A DNA stretch of 64,000 nucleotides, from the NCBI GenBank assembly GCA_020851035.1, contig JADZDM010000005.1, forward strand, positions 62,001 to 126,000. The letters run 5' to 3'. Within the stretch, counting starts at the first letter, position 1, and each line of letters begins with the position of its first letter. A program made the position numbers and the translations under genes. A model generated the notes under the pieces. That model was given only the letters and a program-made list of their open reading frames with translations. It made no database searches and was not told the DNA's origin. Shown here piece by piece: positions 18,929-26,268 of this stretch. Origin of the DNA: Gemmatimonadaceae bacterium. Its GTDB lineage: Bacteria; Gemmatimonadota; Gemmatimonadetes; Gemmatimonadales; Gemmatimonadaceae.

Positions 18929-21900
18929 TCAGTCCCCCATCACCGGCTGCGGAGCCACGCCCTTCGGCACGGCATGTTCCGCCGTGTTCGGCGTGCTGAA
19001 CCCGAGGCGCTTCCCGAAGAACTCGCGCACCGCGTCCAGGATCTCGTAGAACGTCGGCACCACGATCAGCGTCAGGATCGTCGACGTGATCACGCCGCCG
19101 ATCACCGCGACACCGAGCGGCTTGCGGAAGTCCGCGCCCTCGCCGGTGCCGAGCGCAATCGGGAGCATGCCTGCCACCAGCGCGAAGGTCGTCATCAGGA
19201 TCGGCCGGAGCCGGATGGCACCCGCCTCGATCAGCGCATCCCGCAGCGTCAGGCCCCGGTCCTCGCGTGACCACTTCGCGAAGTCGATCAGCAGGATCGC
19301 GTTCTTCGCCACGATACCCGCCAGCAGGATCACGCCGATCAGCGACATCAGGTTGATCGTCATGCCGGTGATCGCGAGCGCCCCGAACACCCCCACCAGT
19401 GACAGCGGCAGGGAGATGAGGATGGCGATCGGGTCCAGGAAGCTGCCGAACTGCAGCACCAGGATCATGTACATCAGCACGATGGCGATGCCGAGGGCGG
19501 CGAAGATCGAGCTGAACACCTCCTGCTGGCCCTCCGCATCACCCCCCTGGCTGAGCGTGACGCCGGCGGGAAGCGGCTCGGCCGCGATGATCGCCGCGAT
19601 GTCGGCCACCACGTCGGAGTTGGCGCGGCCCGCCACGTTCGCCTGGATCGTGACCAGCTTGTCGCGATCGAGGTGGCTGATGATCGAGGGGCCGAGCCCC
19701 GGCTGCACCCGCGCCACCTGCCCCAGCGGGATGGTGGACGACGCCGCGCCGTTCCGGCCCGGGATCACGAGGGGGAGGCTGGTCAGGTCAGCCAGCCGCT
19801 CACGTGACTCGGGAGTGAAGCGCACGCGCACCTTGCGCGTCTCGCCCATCGGATCGACCCAGTCCCCCGCCTCGACGCCGGCGAAGGCCGGGCGCAGCGA
19901 CTGTGCCACGGAACCCACGCTCACGCCCAGCGAACTCGCCAGCCCGCGGTCCACCTGCACCGTCAGTTCCGGCTTCTGCCCGCGGGTGCTCAGGCCCACG
20001 TCCACCGCGCCCTGTACCGCCGCCACCTTCGGCAGCACCCGCTCGGCGTAGGCCTGCAGCGTGCGCGCGTCGTCACCGCGCAGCTGGAACTGGATCTGCT
20101 TCTGGTCGCCGTTGAAGTCGTTGGTGTAGACGCTGGCCGTGGCACCGCCGATGGTGGCCATGTCGCGGCGGAACTGCTCCGCCACCGCGTCCGCCGAGCG
20201 CATCCCCTTCGACTTCCGCTCGCTCTTCGGCGACAGCTTCACGTAGACGTTGCCCGCGTCCACCGCACCGCTCGCACCGCCGATGGTGGTGAAGGTGAAC
20301 AGCACCTCCGGGTATGTCTTCGCGATGCGCACCGCCTCCACGACCTTCAGGCGCATGTAGTCGAGGTTGGAGCCCGGCGGGGTCTCCACCTTCACGTTCA
20401 GCTCCGAGTTGTCCTCACCGGGGAAGAAGCTCACCCCCACGCGTCCGGTGTTCAGGAGCGCCTTGCCCCGCTCGGCCCCGAGCGCCTTCTCCACGATCGG
20501 CGGCAGCATCCCGATGCTCGCGACGCCGAGCACGAGGAACACCACGCCACCGGCGGCGCGTGCAGCCAGCGGCAGCGCCTTCCGCGTGTCCAGCCAGACC
20601 CCGACCAGGATCAGCCCCATCGCCAGCGAGAAGCCGACGATGCCGGACAGCGGCAGCGAGAAGGCCGCGAAGAACACGCCGATGGCGAGGATGATCATCG
20701 CCAGCCGGTGATCCAGTGCCCACGCGATCACGCCGCGGTACTTCTGCGTGGTCCGGTTGAACCAGTTGTTGAACTTGTCGAGCTGCTTCGTGATCCACCA
20801 CTTCTTGTCCTCGGGCAGGTGCGGGTCGGGCCAGTAGGCCGACAGCATCGGGTCGAGGGAGAAGCTGACGAAGAGCGACACCAGCACCGAGCACGCGATC
20901 GTGAGGGCCAGCGGCTTGAACCACTGTCCCGCCTCGGCCTTCAGGAACGCGATCGGCACGAACACTGCCACGATCGAGAAGGTCGTCGCCGCCACCGCGA
21001 GGCCGATCTCGGCGGTGCCCTCGCGGGCCGCCGTCATGTGGTCCTTCCCCATCTCCACGTGGCGCACGATGTTCTCGCGCACCACGATCGCGTCGTCGAT
21101 CAGGATGCCGATCGCCAGCGACAGGCCCAGCAGCGACATCGTGTTGAGGGTGAAGCCGAACGCGTACACCGCCAGGAAGCTGGCCACCACCGACACCGGC
21201 AGTGCCACGCCGGTGATCACCGTCGAGCGCCACGAGTTCAGGAACAGGAACACGACCAGCACCGTCAGCAGCGCGCCCTCGATCAGGGTGCCCTGCACGT
21301 TGCTGACGCTCGCCGCCACCCGCTTGCCGGAATCCTTGATGACCGTCATCTCGACGCCGGCCGGCAGCCGCTTCCGGATCCGGTCCACCGCATCCACCAC
21401 CTTGCCGGTCACCTCGGTCGTGCTGTAGCCCGTCGACTTGGTCACCTGCAGCCCCACCGACTCGGCCCCGTCGAGCAGCGCCAGCGTACGCTGCTCCTCC
21501 GTGCCGTCGCGGATGTCGGCCACGTCACTGAGGCGGATCAGCTGCGAGCCCCGCTGCGCCACCGCGATGTTGCCGAAGTCCTGCACATCCTCCAGGCGCC
21601 CGCTGAGCCGGATGGTGCGCTCGTCCAGCACCCCCGTCAGGCTCCCCACCGGCACCGCCAGGTTCTGCTGCTGCAGCGCCGCCACCACCTCGCCCACGCT
21701 GATGTTGCTCGCCTGCAGCGACTGCGGCCGCAGCTCCACCATCATCTCGCGCTTCACCCCGCCCACCACGTCCACCTTCGCCACGCCGCCGATCGAGCGC
21801 AGCTCGCGCGTCACGCCCGGATCGGCCAGCAGCGTGAGCTGCGGCGCCGTCAGCGTCTTCGACGAGATCGCGACCTGCACCACCGGCAGGTCGGTCGGGT

Positions 21901-22294
21901 TGAACTTCTGGAGGATCGGCTCCTTCATCTCCACCGGCAGGTCGTTGCGCTTCAGGTTGATCGCGTCCCGGATCTCCGTCGTCGCCTCCTGCATGTTCTT
22001 GCCGAAGACGAAGAACGTGATGATGGTCGCGAAGCCGTCACGTGCCTCGCCCTGCACCTTGTCCACGCCAGAGATGCCGGTGATGGCCTCCTCGATCGGG
22101 TCGAGCACCTCACGCTCCACCTGGTCCGGGCTCGCGCCGGGATACACGATCGTCGTGAGCACCACCGGCGGGGACACCTCCGGGAACTCGTCCGTCTGCA
22201 GCCGCGCGTACGCGAACAGGCCGCTGATGACGAGCACCAGCATCGCGACGATCGTGATCAGCGGCCGCTTGATGGCGAAATCTGAGATCCACAT
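18929..22294 (-). CDS. RND efflux pump inner-membrane transporter (AcrB/HAE1-like)
   Basis: The 1121-residue protein has the RND pattern: an N-terminal membrane helix (MWISDFAIKRPLITIVAML), a large periplasmic loop (about 30-330), a block of five to six helices, a second loop and a final helical block. The proton-relay pair is in GILIDDAIVVRENIVRH near residue 405, and the second-half GMLPIALGTGEGADFRKPLG is typical of this group. It uses the proton gradient to export drugs or other amphiphiles through a tripartite complex. It is the last gene of the tetR-tolC-MFP-RND unit, 5 nt after the adaptor gene. A roughly 70-residue segment near 540-620 between the two halves adds extra hydrophobic stretches, making it longer than E. 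coli AcrB (1049). Confidence 0.93.
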   Translation of the reverse strand: MWISDFAIKRPLITIVAMLVLVISGLFAYARLQTDEFPEVSPPVVLTTIVYPGASPDQVEREVLDPIEEAITGISGVDKVQGEARDGFATIITFFVFGKNMQEATTEIRDAINLKRNDLPVEMKEPILQKFNPTDLPVVQVAISSKTLTAPQLTLLADPGVTRELRSIGGVAKVDVVGGVKREMMVELRPQSLQASNISVGEVVAALQQQNLAVPVGSLTGVLDERTIRLSGRLEDVQDFGNIAVAQRGSQLIRLSDVADIRDGTEEQRTLALLDGAESVGLQVTKSTGYSTTEVTGKVVDAVDRIRKRLPAGVEMTVIKDSGKRVAASVSNVQGTLIEGALLTVLVVFLFLNSWRSTVITGVALPVSVVASFLAVYAFGFTLNTMSLLGLSLAIGILIDDAIVVRENIVRHVEMGKDHMTAAREGTAEIGLAVAATTFSIVAVFVPIAFLKAEAGQWFKPLALTIACSVLVSLFVSFSLDPMLSAYWPDPHLPEDKKWWITKQLDKFNNWFNRTTQKYRGVIAWALDHRLAMIILAIGVFFAAFSLPLSGIVGFSLAMGLILVGVWLDTRKALPLAARAAGGVVFLVLGVASIGMLPPIVEKALGAERGKALLNTGRVGVSFFPGEDNSELNVKVETPPGSNLDYMRLKVVEAVRIAKTYPEVLFTFTTIGGASGAVDAGNVYVKLSPKSERKSKGMRSADAVAEQFRRDMATIGGATASVYTNDFNGDQKQIQFQLRGDDARTLQAYAERVLPKVAAVQGAVDVGLSTRGQKPELTVQVDRGLASSLGVSVGSVAQSLRPAFAGVEAGDWVDPMGETRKVRVRFTPESRERLADLTSLPLVIPGRNGAASSTIPLGQVARVQPGLGPSIISHLDRDKLVTIQANVAGRANSDVVADIAAIIAAEPLPAGVTLSQGGDAEGQQEVFSSIFAALGIAIVLMYMILVLQFGSFLDPIAILISLPLSLVGVFGALAITGMTINLMSLIGVILLAGIVAKNAILLIDFAKWSREDRGLTLRDALIEAGAIRLRPILMTTFALVAGMLPIALGTGEGADFRKPLGVAVIGGVITSTILTLIVVPTFYEILDAVREFFGKRLGFSTPNTAEHAVPKGVAPQPVMGD

Positions 22295-22299
22295 GTCTG

Positions 22300-23505
22300 C
22301 TACCTCGTGCCCGTGGTGGCGGTGGGACCGGCCGCCTTGGCGGCCTGGTCGTTCACGCGCGAGATCCGCACCTGCTTGCCTTCCCCGATCGCCTGCGCCG
22401 CACCCAGCAGCACGGTGTCACCGCGCTGCACGCCCTTCGTGACCTCGAAGTTCTCCCGCTGCTCGTCGCGGATGCCAAGCGACACCGCCACCCGCTCCAC
22501 CCGGCCGCCGCGGACCCGCATCACCACCGGCGTCGCACCACGCTGGTCGATGGCGGTCGCCGGCAGGATCATCGCCGTGCGCGTCTCGGTGTTCACGCGA
22601 CCCTCGGCGACCAATCCGCCCACCAGCGTGCCGGCCCCGTTCGGGATCGACGCCAGGATCTGCACCTGCCGGGTGGTCGGGTCAGCCACCGGGCTCACCC
22701 GCGTCACCTTCCCCAGGAACTTGCGGTCGGCGTAGCCGCTCACGCTGAACGCCACCGGCATCCCCACCCGGATCGACGCGATCTGGTTCGCCGGCACCGC
22801 CGCCTCGAGCCGCATGCTCTTCGGGTCCACCACCGTGAACAGCGCGGTCCCGGGCGAGACCACGTCACCCGCGCTCACCACCGAGCCCGCCACTACACCA
22901 GCGAATGGCGCACGCACCGTCGCACTGCGCAGCTGCTTGCTGGCCTGCGCATACGCCGACTTCACGTTCGCCAGCTGTGCCATCGTCGTGGAGTACGACA
23001 GGCGCGCATTCTCGAGGTCACGGTCGGCGATCGCACCGGCCGCGTTCAGCCGCTCGGCGCGATCCAGCTCCTTCTTCGCCTGCGCCGCCTGTGCCTCGCT
23101 GGCCGTCACGCCCGTCCGCGCCGAGAGCTCGGCCGCGCTCGCCGTGGTGGCATCGATGCGCGCCAGCGGCGCACCGGCGGCAACACGCTGCCCGGGCTCC
23201 ACGTACACCTGGATCACGCTGCCGGAGACCTCGGCGCGCACCGAGGCACTCCGCTCGGCCGTGAGCTCGCCGGAGATCGACGGGCCGCTGGCGATCTGCG
23301 CCGTGTCCACCACGCTGATGTTGTCGGCCGTGATGAGGGTCGGCTGCTCCGGCGCCGCGGCGTCGGCCTCCGGCTTCTTGCCGCAGGCGGCCAGTCCGCT
23401 GGTGCCGAGGACGAGCAGCACGCCGAGGGCGAGCGGACGGGAGTTGCGCGGGGCGCGGATCGCGCCAGTCGGGATGTCAGTCATGGGAGTTGTCATGTGA
23501 TTCAC
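22300..23505 (-). CDS. RND efflux periplasmic adaptor (membrane fusion) lipoprotein
   Basis: The 401-residue product has a lipobox-like LAAC near residue 41 after a hydrophobic stretch (LALGVLLVLGTSG), so it is probably anchored in the inner membrane by lipid. It then shows the lipoyl half-motif (GSVIQVYVEPGQRVAAGAPLARI near 92), an alpha-helical hairpin (about 120-190), the second lipoyl half (APFAGVVAGSVVSAGDVVSPG near 198) and beta-barrel and proximal domains. The GTG start at 23505 overlaps the tolC stop (GTGA). An ATG three codons later is an alternative. It bridges the RND pump and TolC-like channel. Confidence 0.92.
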   Translation of the reverse strand: MNHMTTPMTDIPTGAIRAPRNSRPLALGVLLVLGTSGLAACGKKPEADAAAPEQPTLITADNISVVDTAQIASGPSISGELTAERSASVRAEVSGSVIQVYVEPGQRVAAGAPLARIDATTASAAELSARTGVTASEAQAAQAKKELDRAERLNAAGAIADRDLENARLSYSTTMAQLANVKSAYAQASKQLRSATVRAPFAGVVAGSVVSAGDVVSPGTALFTVVDPKSMRLEAAVPANQIASIRVGMPVAFSVSGYADRKFLGKVTRVSPVADPTTRQVQILASIPNGAGTLVGGLVAEGRVNTETRTAMILPATAIDQRGATPVVMRVRGGRVERVAVSLGIRDEQRENFEVTKGVQRGDTVLLGAAQAIGEGKQVRISRVNDQAAKAAGPTATTGTR

Positions 23506-25034
23506 GGCTGCTGTCCGGTGGCGCTGGCCGTGCCGCCGCCCGAGCCAAGGGGCAGGTCGCGCAGCAGGGTCATGCGAAGTCGTGCGAGTTGCAGGTCCCT
23601 CGCCGCCGTGAGGCGGTTCGCCTGCGACTGGATCAGCAGGTTGCGGATGTCACTCAGCTCGAGCTGGGTGGAAATGCCATTGGAATAGCGCACCTCTGCG
23701 ATGCGCAGTGCCTTGTCCGCCTGGTCCTCCGTGCCGATGCTGGCCAGCCAGTTCGCCTCCGCCTGCTCGAGGCTCTTGAGCGCGAGCTGCACATCCAGGG
23801 CCGCCGCACGCCGCCCCTGGCTCAGCCGTGCCTCGGCATCCGCCACGTTGGCGCGGGCCACCATCTGGTCACCCTTGATCCGACCGCTGGTCCAGATCGG
23901 CAGGGTGAAGCCGAGGCTCACGGTCCAGGCGGGATAGAAGTCGGCGAGGGTGCGCGGGATGATGTCGCTGTTCGACGGATAGGCCGCGCGGGAGTAGTTC
24001 GAGGCGAGGTTCAGGACCGGCACCCGGGCAAGCTGCGCATTCCGGAGCGCCCCCTTCTGCACCTCGAGCGCGGCCGCCGCCTGCTGCACGGCGCTGCGTG
24101 CCTCCGGCGCGGTGTCACGCGGCCCGAGCTTCGGCAGCACCTGCGCACCGGCGGCCGAGAGCCCCGTGCCGGCCGATGGCCGCACGTCGGTGTCGAGTTG
24201 CGACGTGGCCAGCACGCGGTCCATGTCCGCATCCTGGATCGGCGTCGTGAGGTCGAGACGCGTCGTCAGCGGCAGGTTCAGCAGCTGCTTCAGGTTCAGC
24301 GTCGCGATGTCACGGTTCTGCTGCGCGCGGATCAGCAGCGGGCGCTGCGCATCCACCGCCACGCGCGATCGCAGGAGGTCGTACTCGGCCACCGTGCCGA
24401 CCTGGCGCTGCAGCGTCGTCTGCTGGAGCGTGCGCTGGACCTGCACCAGCGAGCTCTCCGCGATCTGCACCAGCTTCTCGGTGATCACCGCATCGAAGTA
24501 GGCCGCCGCGATGTCGTACCGGAGCTTGGCGCGTGCCGTGCGCAGCCCGTAGCGCGACACGTCCTCGTTCGCCTTGGCCACCCGCGTTGCCACCTTGAAT
24601 CGCCCGTCGACGTACAGCGGCTGGGAGGCCTGGAGGCCGAAGGTGATCGTGTTCGGCGAGGCGAACAGCAGGCCGATCGGGTTGACGGCGGCGGTGGTCG
24701 TGTCGGGCGGCGCGGTCGGATCCGTTGGCTGCGCGAAGCGCTTGGTGATCGCCGCGAACTGGTTCTGGATCTGGTGCTGGTAGTTGGCCGTGGCACTGAG
24801 CTGCGGCAGCACCGTGGCGCGCGTCTGGAAGTACTGGCCCTTGGCGCGCGTCACGGCGTTCTGCGCCAGGCGCACGTCGTCACTCGCCGGCTCCGCGAGG
24901 CGGAAGGCGTCATCGAGGGTGAGCGGGCGGGTCGCCGGCACCGGCTGCTGCGCACGGGCGTGCTGTGGCAGGAGCGCGGGGAGCAGCAGGGCCAGCACGG
25001 CGCGACGGGCGATTCCCGTCCAGGCCGAATGCAT
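23502..25034 (-). CDS. TolC-family outer-membrane efflux channel
   Basis: The 510-residue protein has a signal peptide (IARRAVLALLLPALLPQHARAQ) and two outer-membrane efflux protein repeats rich in long amphipathic helices. Typical TolC-type phrases are LTLDDAFRLAEPASDDVRLAQNAV near residue 40 and ALDVQLALKSLEQAEANWLAS near 415. It forms the trimeric channel for the RND pump encoded downstream. The ATG at 25034 shares one base with the tetR stop (TGATG), so translation is coupled. An upstream extension to 25295 overlaps tetR and is rejected. Confidence 0.92.
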   Translation of the reverse strand: MHSAWTGIARRAVLALLLPALLPQHARAQQPVPATRPLTLDDAFRLAEPASDDVRLAQNAVTRAKGQYFQTRATVLPQLSATANYQHQIQNQFAAITKRFAQPTDPTAPPDTTTAAVNPIGLLFASPNTITFGLQASQPLYVDGRFKVATRVAKANEDVSRYGLRTARAKLRYDIAAAYFDAVITEKLVQIAESSLVQVQRTLQQTTLQRQVGTVAEYDLLRSRVAVDAQRPLLIRAQQNRDIATLNLKQLLNLPLTTRLDLTTPIQDADMDRVLATSQLDTDVRPSAGTGLSAAGAQVLPKLGPRDTAPEARSAVQQAAAALEVQKGALRNAQLARVPVLNLASNYSRAAYPSNSDIIPRTLADFYPAWTVSLGFTLPIWTSGRIKGDQMVARANVADAEARLSQGRRAAALDVQLALKSLEQAEANWLASIGTEDQADKALRIAEVRYSNGISTQLELSDIRNLLIQSQANRLTAARDLQLARLRMTLLRDLPLGSGGGTASATGQQP

Positions 25035-25708
25035 CACAGAAGATCCGAGGTAGGTGTGAGTGGTGCGCCGCCTGGGCCAGCCGGCGCGGACGCCGGTCGG
25101 CTGGTGACGCCGAGCGCACGCAGGAAGACCTGTACGTAGCGCTGCGCGGCGCGGGTTTCGGGGACCCAGAGCTTGGCCTCGTCGCGGAGTTCGCGGGCCA
25201 TGGCGTCGCCCCAGAGTCCGCCGATCAGCAGCGTCTGTGACGCGGTGAGCAGTTCCTCGAAGTCCGGATCGGCCAGCAACGTGCTGCTCACCCATCCGTC
25301 CCGCACCAGTGCCCGGACGTAATCGTGCAGGTCGCGGTCAGCGCAGCGGGCCGGCTCGAAGCTGTTGGCCATCTCGTGGAAGCGCCCTTCGGCCGCTCCC
25401 ATCGCCTTCCGCAGCAGCTCGCGCGACCCACGCACCTGGCGGAGGAACTGCCCGCACCAGTTGGTGAGTTCCACGGCAGGGTCCGCCGGCGTGGACGGCA
25501 GCGGCGGCTCGACGACCTTGATGGCCGCGACCCGCCGGAACAGCGCCTCGTCCATCAGCGCGGCCTTCGAGCCGAAGTTGCGGAAGATCGTGACTTCGTT
25601 CACGCCGGCGATTTCGGCCACCCGGCGCGTGGTCGCGCCCTGGAAGCCCGATTCGGCGTACGCCGACATCGCTGCGGAAATGATCTTGTCCCTGACATCG
25701 TTTGACAT
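25034..25708 (-). CDS. TetR/AcrR-family repressor of the efflux operon
   Basis: The 224-residue protein has an N-terminal TetR helix-turn-helix (about residues 5-55: KIISAAMSAYAESGFQGATT, EIAGVNEVTIFRNFGSKAAL) and a helical ligand-binding C-terminal domain. It is the first gene of the unit and is directly joined to tolC, so it probably represses its own operon. A promoter with TTGCTT, 17 nt, TATACT lies immediately upstream, and an inverted repeat overlaps its -35 box. The -10 box ends 7 nt before the ATG, so the transcript is likely leaderless. A start at 25729 is possible but would lie upstream of the predicted transcript start. Confidence 0.92.
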   Translation of the reverse strand: MSNDVRDKIISAAMSAYAESGFQGATTRRVAEIAGVNEVTIFRNFGSKAALMDEALFRRVAAIKVVEPPLPSTPADPAVELTNWCGQFLRQVRGSRELLRKAMGAAEGRFHEMANSFEPARCADRDLHDYVRALVRDGWVSSTLLADPDFEELLTASQTLLIGGLWGDAMARELRDEAKLWVPETRAAQRYVQVFLRALGVTSRPASAPAGPGGAPLTPTSDLL

Positions 25709-25715
25709 GGATGCC

Positions 25716-25744
25716 AGTATAGGAGGCACCGGTTATGTAAGCAA
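25716..25744 (-). promoter_or_regulatory. Promoter of tetR efflux operon, leaderless type
   Basis: On the minus strand the -35 box is TTGCTT (25744-25739), the spacer is 17 nt, and the -10 box is TATACT (25721-25716). Seven bases (GGCATCC) separate the -10 box from the tetR ATG, so transcription should start at or next to the A of the start codon. Confidence 0.8.
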
Positions 25745-25761
25745 GCAGGTACTTGCGTACA
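25736..25761. promoter_or_regulatory. Candidate TetR operator
   Basis: TGTAAGCAAG and CTTGCGTACA are inverted copies matching at 9 of 10 positions around a 6-nt centre. The palindrome covers the -35 box of the tetR promoter, a usual place for an autoregulatory TetR site. Confidence 0.65.
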
Positions 25762-25799
25762 CTCCAGTTTGCCTTACATCCGTTCCCTGACACCTCCAC

Positions 25800-26114
25800 T
25801 CTAAGGTGTTGTCGGAAAAGGAGTTACGCGCCAACGACTCAGAGTCCTTTACGCCTCTACGACTCAGAGTCCTTTACGCCTCAACGACTCAGAGTCCTTC
25901 ATGTCTAAGATATTGTCGCAAAAGGAGTTACACCCCAACGACTCAGAGTCGTCTACGCCCCAACGACTCAGAGTCGTTTACGCCCATACGCCTCTACGAC
26001 TCAGAGTCGTTTGCGCCTCTACGACTCAGAGTCCTTCAGATCTAAGATGTTGTCGGAAAAGGAGTTACGCCTGAAATACTCAGAGTCCTTCAGGTCCAAG
26101 CCTCAAAGTCGTCC
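25800..26114 (+). repeat. Array of GACTCAGAGTC repeats with three header units
   Basis: ACTCAGAGTC occurs eight times, starting at 25837, 25862, 25887, 25941, 25966, 25999, 26024 and 26078, with a decayed copy at 26103. The usual step is 25 bp (copy plus a TTTACGCCTCTACG-type linker). Larger steps of 54 bp hold a header unit, TCTAAG.T.TTGTCG.AAAAGG, found at 25800, 25904 and 26041. Each full copy is a 5-bp palindrome around one base. Base composition is much less GC-rich than the surroundings. The rest of the gap 25709-26268 holds the tetR promoter and the btuB terminator. No gene is supported here. Confidence 0.92.
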
Positions 26115-26222
26115 GGGACAACCCGACATGGCGCCGCAGCAGCTACCGCGGCCGTCCGTCCCCCACCGGCACCATCGCCCAAGCCCGGCTCACCCCTTCC
26201 CGCCCTGGCAGGGCGCAAGATC

Positions 26223-26250
26223 CCGGGGGCGCATCCTCCTGCGCCCCCGG
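26223..26250 (-). terminator. Hairpin after btuB
   Basis: CCGGGGGCGCA and TGCGCCCCCGG form a perfect 11-bp stem with a 6-nt loop, 18 nt after the btuB stop. Only a weak GATCTTG follows on the minus strand. Confidence 0.6.
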
Positions 26251-26268
26251 AACACCCAACCGCCGCGC

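Noticed and set aside
20708-22285. 525-codon plus-strand ORF opposite the RND pump
   Set aside because: Its His/Arg/Leu-rich composition and lack of motifs mark it as a shadow of the pump gene.
25806-26045. 79-codon ORF inside the repeat array
   Set aside because: Its repeated SESFTP and TTQS phrases only mirror the DNA repeat; it lacks a ribosome site and any family resemblance.
25800-26114. Possible CRISPR array
   Set aside because: The linkers between the 10-11-bp repeats are themselves nearly identical, the repeat is too short, and no cas genes are present.
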